Assembly: GCA_021782685.1 (NCBI GenBank)
Contig: JAJXUQ010000015.1
Coordinates: forward strand, 1 to 9,873
Direction: 5' to 3'
Source of the DNA: a bacterium
Lineage (GTDB): Bacteria > Patescibacteriota > Minisyncoccia > Phycocordibacterales > Phycocordibacteraceae
DNA length: 9,873 nt
The notes under the pieces were generated by a model. The model was not told where the DNA came from. It did no database searches and saw only the letters and a program-made list of their open reading frames with translations. Both the position numbers and the translations under genes were made by a program. Below are positions 1 through 6,216 of this stretch, one piece after another. Numbering within the stretch: position 1 is the first letter of the stretch; every line of letters starts with the position of its first letter.

Positions 1-246
1 ATCCTGCAGCATCTGGGTCTCGGATTTTCGTGCAACTTGTTCGCGCCGCGCAAGCTCGGCGATGGTCGCCGCAGTGCTCGATGCTGCCGTATCCGCGGAA
101 CTCGCGAGCTGCGCGACTGAATCCTGGAGCACCGCGACCGAAGAGGAGAGCTGCACGATTTCCCGATGTTCATAGACAAAACCTCCGACGACAAGAAGCG
201 TTACGAGGGATGCGCCGAGCCAAAGTCTTTCCATGTCGTTCATCAT
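1..246 (-). CDS. N-terminal part of a membrane-anchored coiled-coil protein (runs off the left edge)
   Basis: I do not recognise this gene. The visible 82 codons begin with two adjacent in-frame ATGs (244-246 and 241-243). They encode a short polar N-terminus, one hydrophobic helix at about residues 7-25 (W-L-G-A-S-L-V-T-L-L-V-V-G-G-F-V), then a heptad-like stretch rich in Ala, Ser, Gln and Glu from about residue 28 to the edge, ending in charged residues (E-L-A-R-R-E-Q-V-A-R-K). This predicts an N-terminal anchor followed by an extracytoplasmic coiled coil; whatever domain follows lies outside the window. It starts 6 bp after the stop of the membrane protein at 253-786, so the two are probably co-transcribed. 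There is no Shine-Dalgarno. A TAAAAT hexamer overlapping the upstream stop sits 6 nt before the second ATG, so an independent leaderless start is possible. Confidence 0.7.
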   Translation of the reverse strand, partial: MMNDMERLWLGASLVTLLVVGGFVYEHREIVQLSSSVAVLQDSVAQLASSADTAASSTAATIAELARREQVARKSETQMLQD

Positions 247-249
247 AAT

Positions 250-255
250 ATTTTA
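250..255 (-). promoter_or_regulatory. Possible -10 element before the left-edge gene
   Basis: On the minus strand TAAAAT (5 of 6 matches to TATAAT) overlaps the TAA stop of the preceding gene. It ends 6 nt before the in-frame ATG at 241-243. No clear -35 or TGn extension is visible. It is listed because its spacing matches other units in the window, and it may be chance in AT-rich spacer. Confidence 0.22.
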
Positions 256-786
256 TTCGCGTACGCGACAAGTGGCGCAGATCCCCGCGGCGCGGCGGGC
301 AGAAAAATAAAGGCCGAGCGCCACGACGCCAAGCAGAACGGCGGCAATGGCCGTCTGATTCGCCGCAACGAAGAGCGCGCCACCGCCGAGCCCGAGTACG
401 CCGAGCAGGATACCGGTGCCGCAACCGCATGAAGCGGCGGTAAGCACTCCGCCAGCAAGCGAGGCAAGGAAGCCGACGCCGCCCTCGCCGGCCGCGCGAA
501 GACCCTGCGTGCGCGAACGCCGAAACGCAAAAAGCTCAAGTGCGAAGAGGGCGCCGGTCATGAGCGCGAGAACACCGAGCAGACCATAGTTGAGCAGTGT
601 CATCTGCGAGAGCTCGAGCTCGAACGTATTGCCGGGAATGAGCCCAACGGGGACGAGCATATAGGTACTGAAGAATACGAGTGCGCTACCCGCCGCGGCA
701 CTTTGATAGGCGCCCTCTCGAAACACGTTCGCACCGGCGCGGAGCGTCACCAAGAACGTGTGCGCAAATCTGGTGATTGCAGTCAT
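253..786 (-). CDS. Unrecognised small integral membrane protein with two cysteine-pair motifs
   Basis: A 177-aa protein with about four hydrophobic segments (roughly residues 30-50, 66-88, 106-130 and 134-161) separated by a short basic loop (F-R-R-S-R-T, 88-93). Two cysteine pairs stand out. S-C-G-C-G-T-G at 119-125 is at the membrane end of the third segment, and C-A-T-C at 170-173 is in the tail just after the fourth helix. Such pairs could bind a metal or form a redox relay, but this is inference and I do not know the family. The start is the ATG at 784-786. A GAGG lies about 13 nt upstream, farther than a working Shine-Dalgarno usually is, and a short upstream reading frame (783-815) overlaps this ATG in an ATGA. 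It follows marR on the same strand after 106 bp, and the next gene begins 6 bp after its stop. Small multipass proteins with conserved cysteines occur among metal-handling and disulfide-exchange systems, so those are the alternatives to test. Confidence 0.75.
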   Translation of the reverse strand: MTAITRFAHTFLVTLRAGANVFREGAYQSAAAGSALVFFSTYMLVPVGLIPGNTFELELSQMTLLNYGLLGVLALMTGALFALELFAFRRSRTQGLRAAGEGGVGFLASLAGGVLTAASCGCGTGILLGVLGLGGGALFVAANQTAIAAVLLGVVALGLYFSARRAAGICATCRVRE

Positions 787-815
787 ACGACTATGCTTAT
801 CCTCATGCTCATCAT
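783..815 (-). CDS. Putative 9-10 codon leader peptide overlapping the next start
   Basis: The frame reads M-M-S-M-R-I-S-I-V-V and stops at TGA (783-785), which overlaps the ATG of the following membrane protein (784-786) as ATGA. A TATATT hexamer (820-825) ends 7 nt before its second ATG (810-812), the same geometry as the leaderless starts elsewhere in this window. If real, it would let ribosomes load on a leaderless transcript and re-initiate on the membrane protein gene. Frames this short occur by chance, so confidence is low. Confidence 0.25.
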   Translation of the reverse strand: MMSMRISIVV

Positions 816-819
816 CTCT

Positions 820-825
820 AATATA
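820..825 (-). promoter_or_regulatory. Candidate -10 element downstream of marR
   Basis: TATATT on the minus strand (5 of 6 to consensus) lies in the 106-bp spacer between marR and the cysteine-motif membrane protein, the longest spacer in the left half. No convincing -35 is visible; the best hexamer is TTCTGC at 842-847, 16 bp away. It would give the downstream pair transcription independent of the efflux operon. Confidence 0.33.
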
Positions 826-844
826 CCTCTATTCCTCCCGCGCA

Positions 845-861
845 GAATCTAAATCTGATTC
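845..861 (+). repeat. Small inverted repeat GAATC-N7-GATTC
   Basis: GAATC (845-849) and GATTC (857-861) form a 5-bp inverted repeat with a 7-bp spacer, and the right arm runs into the 8-bp palindrome ATTCGAAT (858-865). It lies about where a -35 would fall for the TATATT at 820-825, so it could be an operator. There is no T-tract, so a terminator is unlikely. It is short enough to be chance. Confidence 0.25.
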
Positions 862-892
862 GAATTTCTAAGAGAGAGTCATCCTTGGTAAC

Positions 893-1339
893 TTATGCCG
901 CAGCGATGATACGCTCAAGAAAGCCGATAAAGCACTCCAACTCTTCAGCGGAAAGCACCGCAAAGAATCCCTCTAGACGCGCCATACTGCGCTCCATGGC
1001 CGTCGCGAATGCACGTTTCCCTTTTTTCGTAAGGACGAGACAAGAGGCACGACGATCTCGTTTATCAATCTTGCGAATGACAAGCCCATCCCGCACGAGA
1101 CCCCTCACGAGTGCCGTGGCGGAAGGTGCAGTCACTGAGAGATACTCCGCGATATCTTTGACACGCGGTGCGTTATGACTCATGATGAATTTTAGCACCT
1201 CGAAGCGTAGCCAGGTTGAGGCATCTATCTTCGCACCTTCCGCAACACGAGTACGGATAAGACCGCGCACCGCGAAGAAGCGCGAGATCGCGCGGGCAAT
1301 ATCTTCCTTCTTGTGCTTCGGTCTCGCAGGTGTTTGCAT
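893..1339 (-). CDS. MarR-family winged-helix transcriptional regulator
   Basis: MarR-type dimeric DNA-binding repressors usually respond to small ligands or oxidation and control efflux or stress genes. The ORF opens at a GTG (1358-1360; 155 aa). I favour the ATG at 1337-1339 (148 aa), because TATATA ends 6 nt before it and the extra seven residues lie over that element. In 155-aa numbering, the fold is an N-terminal dimerisation helix (about 17-40), a winged helix-turn-helix (about 50-115) with recognition helix T-A-P-S-A-T-A-L-V-R-G-L (77-88), the family's wing signature D-K-R-D-R-R (99-104) followed by L-T-K-K-G (110-114), and C-terminal helices (116-152) that complete the dimer interface. 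Cysteines at 107 and 143 are present but not at the N-terminal position used by OhrR-type sensors. It is the last gene of the efflux operon (9 to 30 bp after the pump stop, depending on start), which fits autoregulated control of that operon. Confidence 0.92.
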   Translation of the reverse strand: MQTPARPKHKKEDIARAISRFFAVRGLIRTRVAEGAKIDASTWLRFEVLKFIMSHNAPRVKDIAEYLSVTAPSATALVRGLVRDGLVIRKIDKRDRRASCLVLTKKGKRAFATAMERSMARLEGFFAVLSAEELECFIGFLERIIAAA

Positions 1340-1345
1340 ATCGCG

Positions 1346-1351
1346 TATATA
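1346..1351 (-). promoter_or_regulatory. Possible internal -10 element for marR
   Basis: TATATA on the minus strand ends 6 nt before the ATG at 1337-1339, inside the short gap and optional N-terminus of marR. It would allow leaderless transcription of the regulator apart from the pump. The -35 is not recognisable. The match is moderate (4 of 6), so this is a hint that also bears on the choice of start. Confidence 0.3.
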
Positions 1352-1369
1352 TGGTATCACTCTCGTCTG

Positions 1370-2884
1370 TCACTCGGTGGGCATCGTTTCGGTACGCGGC
1401 ATTGCGACGACGCGCTCAAGCTCGTGTGGGACACGGATGAAAAGCGCGGTAAATGAACCAACGAATATCACGATGGTCGCTATCCAATAAACATGCGCGT
1501 AGCTCATGACTTCCGCTTTCAGAATAACGAGAGCGGTGAACTGCCGCATGGTTTCTGCGCCTACTGTCGCGACGTTAATGACGCTCGATCGAGCGACTGA
1601 AAGCACGTTCGCGTTTATTGCGTTATCGAGGATGGTACTGAAGACGGCGACGCCAAAAGCACCTGCGATATTGCGCACAAGCGCGAGGATCGCCGACGCC
1701 TCACCAATCTCTTCTTTCGAAACGACCGTCGCAATAATATTAGTCCGCTGGGCCATGCCAAAACCGAGACCGGCGGCCATGATGGTCATCGGTAGCATAA
1801 TCGCCCAGGCACCCGAGCGGGCGTCGATGAAGGTGAAAAGATAGAACGCGAAGGTGGCAACGAGCGTCCCGATGAAAATGACGTAACGCGATTCAACCTT
1901 TCCGATCAGCCGACCGCCAAGCGCCGCCGCAACCATGAGACAGACGGCCATTGGGATAAAAAGAAAGCCGGTCTGCGTCGCTGAGTAACCGAGGAAGGTT
2001 TCAGCAAAAATCGGAATGAGGAATATGCTCCCCATCATCGCCATGAAGACGATGAAATTATTGATGAGTGTGAAAACGAAAGGCTTGATCGAAAAGAAGC
2101 TCAAATCGACGATCGGCTCTGATTCGTGGCGCTCGATCTTGATAAATGCCACTGTGAATACGACCGTCGCAACATAACAGATGATACTCGCCGAGGAGAG
2201 CCAGCCCCAGGTCTGCCCACGATCGAGGACAAACGTGAGCGTAAAGAGAGCACCGGAGAGCACACTCGAGCCGAGCCAGTCAAAATGCGCTGTGCGCTTC
2301 TTCCCAACGGACTCATGTACGAATGCGAGCGCGAGCGCGAGCCCAATGAGACCGAGTGGAATATTCATGAAAAAAATAGCGCGCCAATTGAAGTCGTCAA
2401 TAATTGGTCCGCCGATCAGTGGGCCGAAGATAGATGCGACCGCGAAGGAAGCCGACCATAGTCCGAGTGCCTGGGCACGCTCTCGCATGTCGGTGAAAGT
2501 TATAGCGATAATAGCCATTGCAGTCGGATAGTCTGCCGATACAGCGAACCCCTGGATAACCCGGAAGGCGATCATAGAGGGTAGGTTCCAAGCAACCGCA
2601 CAAAGGCCGGAGGCAACAATAAAGCCGACGAAGCCGATGATATAGACCTTTTTCCTGCCAGCCGTATCACCAAGCTTGCCCCAGATAGGAACGAAGACAG
2701 CATTCGCGAGAATGTAGGCGGTCGCAATCCAGGCAGCATCGGTGACGGTTATACCGAAGTCGCTGATGATCTTCGGCAGAGCAAGGTTCACCACCGTCTG
2801 GTCGAGCCGTCCGAGGAAGGTACCGAAAACGACGGTCCCGAGCACCCACCAGCGCAGACGGTCTTTCGATACGGTCTTCGCCAT
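1370..2884 (-). CDS. DHA2-family (EmrB/QacA type) MFS multidrug efflux pump
   Basis: A drug:H+ antiporter of the 14-helix DHA2 class acting in the cytoplasmic membrane; its substrate cannot be read from sequence. It is 504-505 aa, the usual length. In 505-aa numbering the signatures are the TM1 motif L-D-Q-T-V-V-N-L-A-L-P (28-38), the loop 2-3 motif A G-K-L-G-D-T-A-G-R-K-K (70-80), the antiporter motif C in TM5 ending G-P-L-I-G-G (155-160), and F-N-W-R-A-I-F-F-M-N-I-P-L-G (166-179). Hydrophobic segments continue to about residue 485, ending in a short hydrophilic tail. Two starts are possible: GTG (2885-2887) or ATG (2882-2884). I take the ATG, which shares one base with the TGA stop of the preceding adaptor (TGATG), a layout typical of translational coupling; no Shine-Dalgarno is seen. 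Upstream are two HlyD-type adaptors and downstream a MarR regulator, as in emrRAB-like operons. Confidence 0.95.
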   Translation of the reverse strand: MAKTVSKDRLRWWVLGTVVFGTFLGRLDQTVVNLALPKIISDFGITVTDAAWIATAYILANAVFVPIWGKLGDTAGRKKVYIIGFVGFIVASGLCAVAWNLPSMIAFRVIQGFAVSADYPTAMAIIAITFTDMRERAQALGLWSASFAVASIFGPLIGGPIIDDFNWRAIFFMNIPLGLIGLALALAFVHESVGKKRTAHFDWLGSSVLSGALFTLTFVLDRGQTWGWLSSASIICYVATVVFTVAFIKIERHESEPIVDLSFFSIKPFVFTLINNFIVFMAMMGSIFLIPIFAETFLGYSATQTGFLFIPMAVCLMVAAALGGRLIGKVESRYVIFIGTLVATFAFYLFTFIDARSGAWAIMLPMTIMAAGLGFGMAQRTNIIATVVSKEEIGEASAILALVRNIAGAFGVAVFSTILDNAINANVLSVARSSVINVATVGAETMRQFTALVILKAEVMSYAHVYWIATIVIFVGSFTALFIRVPHELERVVAMPRTETMPTE

Positions 2885-3546
2885 CACAGCGTATGCACCC
2901 AGATGCGCGCCGACATGCCGTTTTTCAGCTCCGGATATGCCAAAGGGTTGAAACGAACATAGACGTCGAACTGATTGGTCGGCCGCTGGTCGGAGATGTT
3001 GAAGACAACGTCGACTTGCGCCGAGCTCGGAGCAACTTCGTCGACGACGCCTTCATACGTTTTTGAACCGAAAGCATCGATAGTGAAAGTTGCCGGGTCG
3101 CCGACCTTAATCTGCGCGAGGCCCTTGTTCTCGTCAATCTTCCCCACAACTCGCAGGGCCGAAGGATTGATCATCGTGACGACCGATGTCCCTGCCGCAA
3201 CTTGCGCGCCGATGATGTCATCGACTTTCACGATAAGTCCAGCGGTCTTGGTCTTGACAACCTGTGTCCCAACGAGCGCGACTGGCACGTCCGCGGGAAG
3301 AGTGTCGCCCTCCTGCGCATAAAGCGCGTTCAGGCGACCGGAGACCGTCGGCGCTAGGTCGATGAGTGGCGCAGAGACGACGGCCGTATCGATCATAACC
3401 TGCCGGCTGGCATAGATAAGATATGCACCAGTGAGCGCGAGCGCGAGAATCATGAGCCCGATCCCGCCAAATATAGAGAGGCGGCGGCGCAGCTCCCGCG
3501 GAAGGAGCGGTTCTTTCATCTTCTGGGCAGAGGGGTCGTGCGTCAT
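2884..3546 (-). CDS. Short HlyD/EmrA-type membrane fusion protein lacking the helical hairpin
   Basis: A 220-aa adaptor with a cytoplasmic N-terminus (1-25), one transmembrane anchor (about 27-46) and an extracytoplasmic domain. S-A-P-L-I-D-L-A-P-T-V-S-G (58-70) through E-G-D-T-L (79-83) is the first lipoyl half-motif, and T-A-G-L-I-V-K-V-D-D (101-110) through T-M-I-N-P (124-128) is the second. They are separated by only about 15 residues, so the alpha-helical hairpin that normally sits between them is absent. The beta-barrel domain follows (I-D-E-N-K-G-L-A-Q-I-K-V-G-D at 137-150 to about 218). EmrA-like proteins are usually about 390 aa, so this is a reduced form. It could help a pump pass substrate across the region just outside the membrane but could not reach an outer-membrane channel. 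The gene starts 11 bp after the stop of the larger adaptor and overlaps the pump start. Met10 is an alternative start; neither start has a Shine-Dalgarno. Confidence 0.88.
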   Translation of the reverse strand: MTHDPSAQKMKEPLLPRELRRRLSIFGGIGLMILALALTGAYLIYASRQVMIDTAVVSAPLIDLAPTVSGRLNALYAQEGDTLPADVPVALVGTQVVKTKTAGLIVKVDDIIGAQVAAGTSVVTMINPSALRVVGKIDENKGLAQIKVGDPATFTIDAFGSKTYEGVVDEVAPSSAQVDVVFNISDQRPTNQFDVYVRFNPLAYPELKNGMSARIWVHTL

Positions 3547-3557
3547 AGGGCATCAAA

Positions 3558-5093
3558 TCAACGAGGAGCGGCGGAACCGAAGGTCAGTACAGAATCCCCG
3601 GCCACAAGCCCACTCGTCACCTCGGTCATGCCTGTCGCGCTCTCGATGCCAATCGTTACCGGCGTCTTTACCACCGCACCATCGCGCTTCAAATAAACGA
3701 ATGTTTGTGCGCTATCTATAATGATAGCGCTTGTCGGTACGAGAAGCGCATCCTGTTTGCTCGCCGTGATGATGCGCACGTTCGCCGAGAGACCCGGCTT
3801 GATGCGCGGATCGTTCTGATCGAAAGTGATAGTCACCGTATAGGAGGATGCGTTGTCCACGACCGTGGCAGCGGGCGGAACGGTCGTTACGGTCGCAGAG
3901 AACATCGCACCGGAATACGCATCAAAGGTAACCTCGACGGGATCGCCAACTTTTATCTTTCCGACATCGATCTCAGATACCTGCATGTCCGCCTGATATC
4001 TGCCATCCGAAACGAGAGAAACGAGCGGCATACCTGGTGTTACCGTCTCGCCAAGATCAGCGTTTTGCTGCGCGACCGTCCCCGCGATTGGCGCGACAAG
4101 ATAGGTCTGATCAGCCGCCGCTTGCGCAACGGCAAGCGACGCACGTGCCGCGTCGACTGAGGCCTGCTGTGCGTTAATAGCATCTTGCGTCGCCCCCGCT
4201 TGCGCGAGCGCAAGGGTTCCAGCCGCAGTACGATAGGCGGTATCGGCAGATGTGAGCGCCGTAAGCGCTTCGGAGATTTCGATGCGGCCAGCATCGACGC
4301 TTGTCTGATACCCCGTGAGCGTCGCGGCTGGTGTCGTACTGTCCGGAAGCGCTTTGAAGAGCGCGGTTGATAGATCGTCGAGGAACGTCGAGATGGTGTT
4401 CAGGTCCGACTGAACCTGAACGACGCGCTGTTCGAGGTCGCCGCTTGATGCGATAAGATTTTGCATCGCACCCAGCACCGGCTCAAGTGCGACGCGCTCC
4501 GCCTCGACATGGCTGGCAAGCGTCGCGTCCGGAATCAAGGGAACAAGCTGGGCTGCCGCGACGCGCGGATTCGAGAAGCTCTGGTCGGCCTTTGCGTGCA
4601 CGGCGTCATCCGCCATGATATACGCGCTTTGAATCGCGTCATCGAGTGCGGCCCGTGCTTGCTGAGCCGCCGTCTCGTCAATGGCGAGCTGTTCAGGTCG
4701 CGTCCCCGCAAGAAGAGCGGCGAGCTTTGCCTGCTGCGTTTCGAGATTCGCTTGTGCGAGCGCTACGGCCGCCGCCTGCGTCGCGTTCGAGAGAGTGATG
4801 AGCTTCTGTCCAGCCGAAACATGATCGCCAACCGCAACACTGATGACCGCAACCTGTCCCGTCGTCTGAAATGAAAGGTCGGCATTCTGCGCTGCCTTGA
4901 CCGTTCCAGAAACATTGACTTCCTTGCGTACGGAACCGGTCGTAACAATAGAATACGCACCTGAGGGTGTTGCACTTGTGAGCTGCCATGCGAGAGCGAT
5001 ACTGGCTCCGCCCATGATCAAGGCGCCACCAATCGCGACCGTTGGTCGGGAGACGAACGCGAGGAAGCGAACGAGCCGTTCTCGTGAGGTCAT
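3558..5093 (-). CDS. HlyD/MacA-type efflux adaptor (periplasmic-adaptor-like, 511 aa)
   Basis: First gene of the efflux operon. Residues 1-19 are basic and 20-37 form an anchor helix. The first lipoyl half spans about 62-104 (V-S-G-T-V at 61-65; V-G-D-H-V-S-A-G-Q at 88-96). A long helical region follows (105-330), and the second lipoyl half carries the family signature A-P-I-A-G-T-V (334-340). The beta-barrel covers about 365-442 (D-V-G-K-I-K-V-G-D-P at 376-385), and the C-terminal membrane-proximal domain 443-511 (V-P-T-S-A-I at 452-457). MacA and AcrA adaptors have about 370-400 residues. The excess lies in the hairpin, where the two arms flank about 160 extra residues beginning near T-R-P-E-Q (131-135) and containing S-A-Y-I-M-A-D-D-A-V (156-165) and F-S-N-P (173-176). 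The start ATG (5091-5093) has no Shine-Dalgarno. Its promoter and a candidate operator lie directly upstream, and the hairpin-less adaptor follows after 11 bp. Confidence 0.92.
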   Translation of the reverse strand: MTSRERLVRFLAFVSRPTVAIGGALIMGGASIALAWQLTSATPSGAYSIVTTGSVRKEVNVSGTVKAAQNADLSFQTTGQVAVISVAVGDHVSAGQKLITLSNATQAAAVALAQANLETQQAKLAALLAGTRPEQLAIDETAAQQARAALDDAIQSAYIMADDAVHAKADQSFSNPRVAAAQLVPLIPDATLASHVEAERVALEPVLGAMQNLIASSGDLEQRVVQVQSDLNTISTFLDDLSTALFKALPDSTTPAATLTGYQTSVDAGRIEISEALTALTSADTAYRTAAGTLALAQAGATQDAINAQQASVDAARASLAVAQAAADQTYLVAPIAGTVAQQNADLGETVTPGMPLVSLVSDGRYQADMQVSEIDVGKIKVGDPVEVTFDAYSGAMFSATVTTVPPAATVVDNASSYTVTITFDQNDPRIKPGLSANVRIITASKQDALLVPTSAIIIDSAQTFVYLKRDGAVVKTPVTIGIESATGMTEVTSGLVAGDSVLTFGSAAPR

Positions 5094-5099
5094 AATACT

Positions 5100-5114
5100 T
5101 AGATACTCTATCTA
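5100..5114 (+). promoter_or_regulatory. Candidate MarR operator (15-bp inverted repeat)
   Basis: TAGATA-CTC-TATCTA is a perfect 6-bp inverted repeat around a 3-bp centre. On the minus strand it overlaps the last bases of the -10 (5111-5116) and covers the expected transcription start of the efflux operon. Size and position fit a MarR-family dimer site that blocks promoter opening. The link to the marR gene of the same operon is inference; no second copy was seen near the other genes. Confidence 0.5.
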
Positions 5115-5139
5115 TATCATGCCCATGGTCTCGACGCAA
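5111..5139 (-). promoter_or_regulatory. Promoter of the efflux operon
   Basis: On the minus strand TTGCGT (5134-5139) is followed after exactly 17 bp by TATAGA (5111-5116), which is preceded by TGA, giving an extended -10 (TGATATAGA). Transcription would start near 5104, leaving about 11 nt before the ATG at 5093. A weaker alternative is TATCTA (5100-5105), 6 nt before the ATG. Confidence 0.5.
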
Positions 5140-5180
5140 GAAACCTCAAAATCAAAAACCAGAACTAATATGGGTCCGAT

Positions 5181-5186
5181 AAAAAA
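5181..5186 (-). terminator. T-tract after the tRNA, possible weak terminator
   Basis: Nine nucleotides past the tRNA 3' end the minus strand carries six T residues. No stable GC hairpin separates the tRNA from this tract. Only a CCGA/TCGG pair encloses it, so an intrinsic terminator is doubtful. Confidence 0.25.
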
Positions 5187-5194
5187 TCTTCGGG

Positions 5195-5281
5195 CGGAGG
5201 CGGCGAGATTTGAACTCGCGAGACCCTTTCGAGCCTGCCGCCTTTCCAAGGCGGTGCACTAGACCACTATGCGACGCCTCC
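5195..5281 (-). tRNA. tRNA-Ser (anticodon GGA)
   Basis: An 87-nt class II tRNA that decodes UCC and UCU serine codons. The minus strand shows a perfect 7-bp acceptor stem (GGAGGCG with CGCCTCC) and discriminator G (5195). The D arm is G-C-A...T-G-C with the G-G of the D loop. The anticodon stem is CCGCC/GGCGG with loop TTGGAAA, so the anticodon is GGA (5245-5247). A long variable arm (AGGCTC, GAAA loop, GGGTCT) pairs with wobbles, and the T arm is GCGAG/CTCGC with loop TTCAAAT. The long variable arm and GGA anticodon agree on serine. The 3' CCA is not encoded (the next bases are CCC), so CCA-adding enzyme is needed. It lies between htpX and the efflux operon on the same strand, with its own extended -10 upstream. 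Confidence 0.97.
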
Positions 5282-5294
5282 ACGTGGTGTATGA

Positions 5295-5303
5295 GTTATA
5301 GCA
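5295..5303 (-). promoter_or_regulatory. Extended -10 promoter of tRNA-Ser
   Basis: The minus strand reads TGC followed by TATAAC, an extended -10, ending 13 nt before the mature tRNA 5' end. A start near 5288 leaves a leader of about 7 nt for RNase P to remove. The -35 region is poor, as expected for extended -10 promoters. The TGCTATAA core is shared with the lemA promoter. Confidence 0.55.
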
Positions 5304-5319
5304 GAAAAATCTTATTCCA

Positions 5320-6216
5320 TCACGCCTGTGCGCCAAGAAGTGCTTTGATGCGGTCGGGGATGGGCGGATGCGTAGAAAAAAGCCTTTCGACCCAGCCGGA
5401 GCTACCACCCGACTTTGCTCCAAAAGGATCGCCGATGAAGAGATGTGCGGTCGCAAGACTCGCGTGCTGCATCGGCGCCGTATAGCCGCCGATCTTCTCG
5501 AGCGCGGAAGCAAGGCCTTCGGGGTAGCGCGTGAGCAGAGCGCCCGAAGCATCCGCAAGGTACTCGCGCCGGCGCGAGACGGCGAGCTCGATGAGTTTCG
5601 CGGCGAGCGGGGCGAGCACGATGCCGACGATAGCGAGGATCATGAGGAGTCCGTTCCCGTTACTATCGCGGCGATCCCCGCCCCAGAAGGAGATGCGCAG
5701 AAAGATGTCCGCGACGATGGCGACGAAGCCCGCAAGCACCACCGCGACAGTCATGAGGAGCATGTCGTGATTCCTGATGTGCGAGAGCTCGTGCGCGACG
5801 ACGCCCTCGAGTTCCGGACGCGTCATCATGGCAAGAAGCCCCGTCGTCGCGCAGACGACCGCATGTTTTTCGTCGCGGCCGGTCGCGAACGCGTTCGGTG
5901 CCGGATCGTCGATTACATAGAGTTTCGGCTTCGGCAGCCCCGCGGCGATAGCGAGGTTCTCGGTGACGGTGTAGAAATCGAAAAACTCCTCGCGTGAGGC
6001 GGGGCGCGCGTGATTCAGCGAGAGCACGAGCTTGTCCGAAGCCCAGTAGGCGTAGAAGTTGGTCGCTACGGCGATGATGACCGCGATGAAAAGGATGAAC
6101 GAGTTATCGTAATACCAGGAAATAGCGTATCCGACCGCGATGACCACGATCAAGAAACCGAGCACGAGCGCCCACGTCCGACGGATATTCGAGGCGCGTT
6201 CAGCGTAGAGATTCAT
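5320..6216 (-). CDS. htpX: HtpX-family membrane zinc metalloprotease (M48)
   Basis: A membrane-bound endopeptidase that cleaves damaged or misfolded membrane proteins, with its active site on the cytoplasmic side. The 298-aa length is typical. Two N-terminal helices (about 14-34 and 38-58) are followed by the conserved N-A-F-A-T-G (108-113) and the zinc motif H-E-L-S-H (142-146), where H142 and H146 bind zinc and E143 is the catalytic base. Two further membrane segments follow (about 153-173 and 187-207). The third zinc ligand is E218 in S-R-R-R-E-Y-L-A-D (214-222), and the C-terminal S-T-H-P-P-I-P-D-R-I (281-290) is typical of M48 enzymes. All catalytic elements are intact. The ATG (6214-6216) overlaps the TGA of the GGDEF gene as ATGA, so translation is probably coupled. 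It is the last gene of the lemA - GGDEF - htpX operon; pairing of lemA with htpX is common in bacteria and suggests a membrane quality-control role. Confidence 0.96.
   Translation of the reverse strand: MNLYAERASNIRRTWALVLGFLIVVIAVGYAISWYYDNSFILFIAVIIAVATNFYAYWASDKLVLSLNHARPASREEFFDFYTVTENLAIAAGLPKPKLYVIDDPAPNAFATGRDEKHAVVCATTGLLAMMTRPELEGVVAHELSHIRNHDMLLMTVAVVLAGFVAIVADIFLRISFWGGDRRDSNGNGLLMILAIVGIVLAPLAAKLIELAVSRRREYLADASGALLTRYPEGLASALEKIGGYTAPMQHASLATAHLFIGDPFGAKSGGSSGWVERLFSTHPPIPDRIKALLGAQA

Noticed and set aside
40..60. Apparent frameshift in the left-edge coiled-coil gene
   Set aside because: It came from an error in my first reverse complement. Rechecking base by base shows one continuous frame to the edge (E-L-A-R-R-E-Q-V-A-R).
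2323..2342. GCGAGC-rich short direct repeats, also near 3434-3450
   Set aside because: They encode Leu-Ala alternation in transmembrane helices (L-A-L-A-L) and are explained by codon preference.
893..5194. The efflux cassette as an island integrated at the 3' end of tRNA-Ser
   Set aside because: It begins right after a tRNA gene, but I found no integrase and no repeat of the tRNA 3' end at the far side of the cassette, and base composition does not clearly change.
5283..5319. Terminator after htpX, from a run of five T residues
   Set aside because: No hairpin precedes the run, and the stretch is better explained as spacer in front of the tRNA extended -10.
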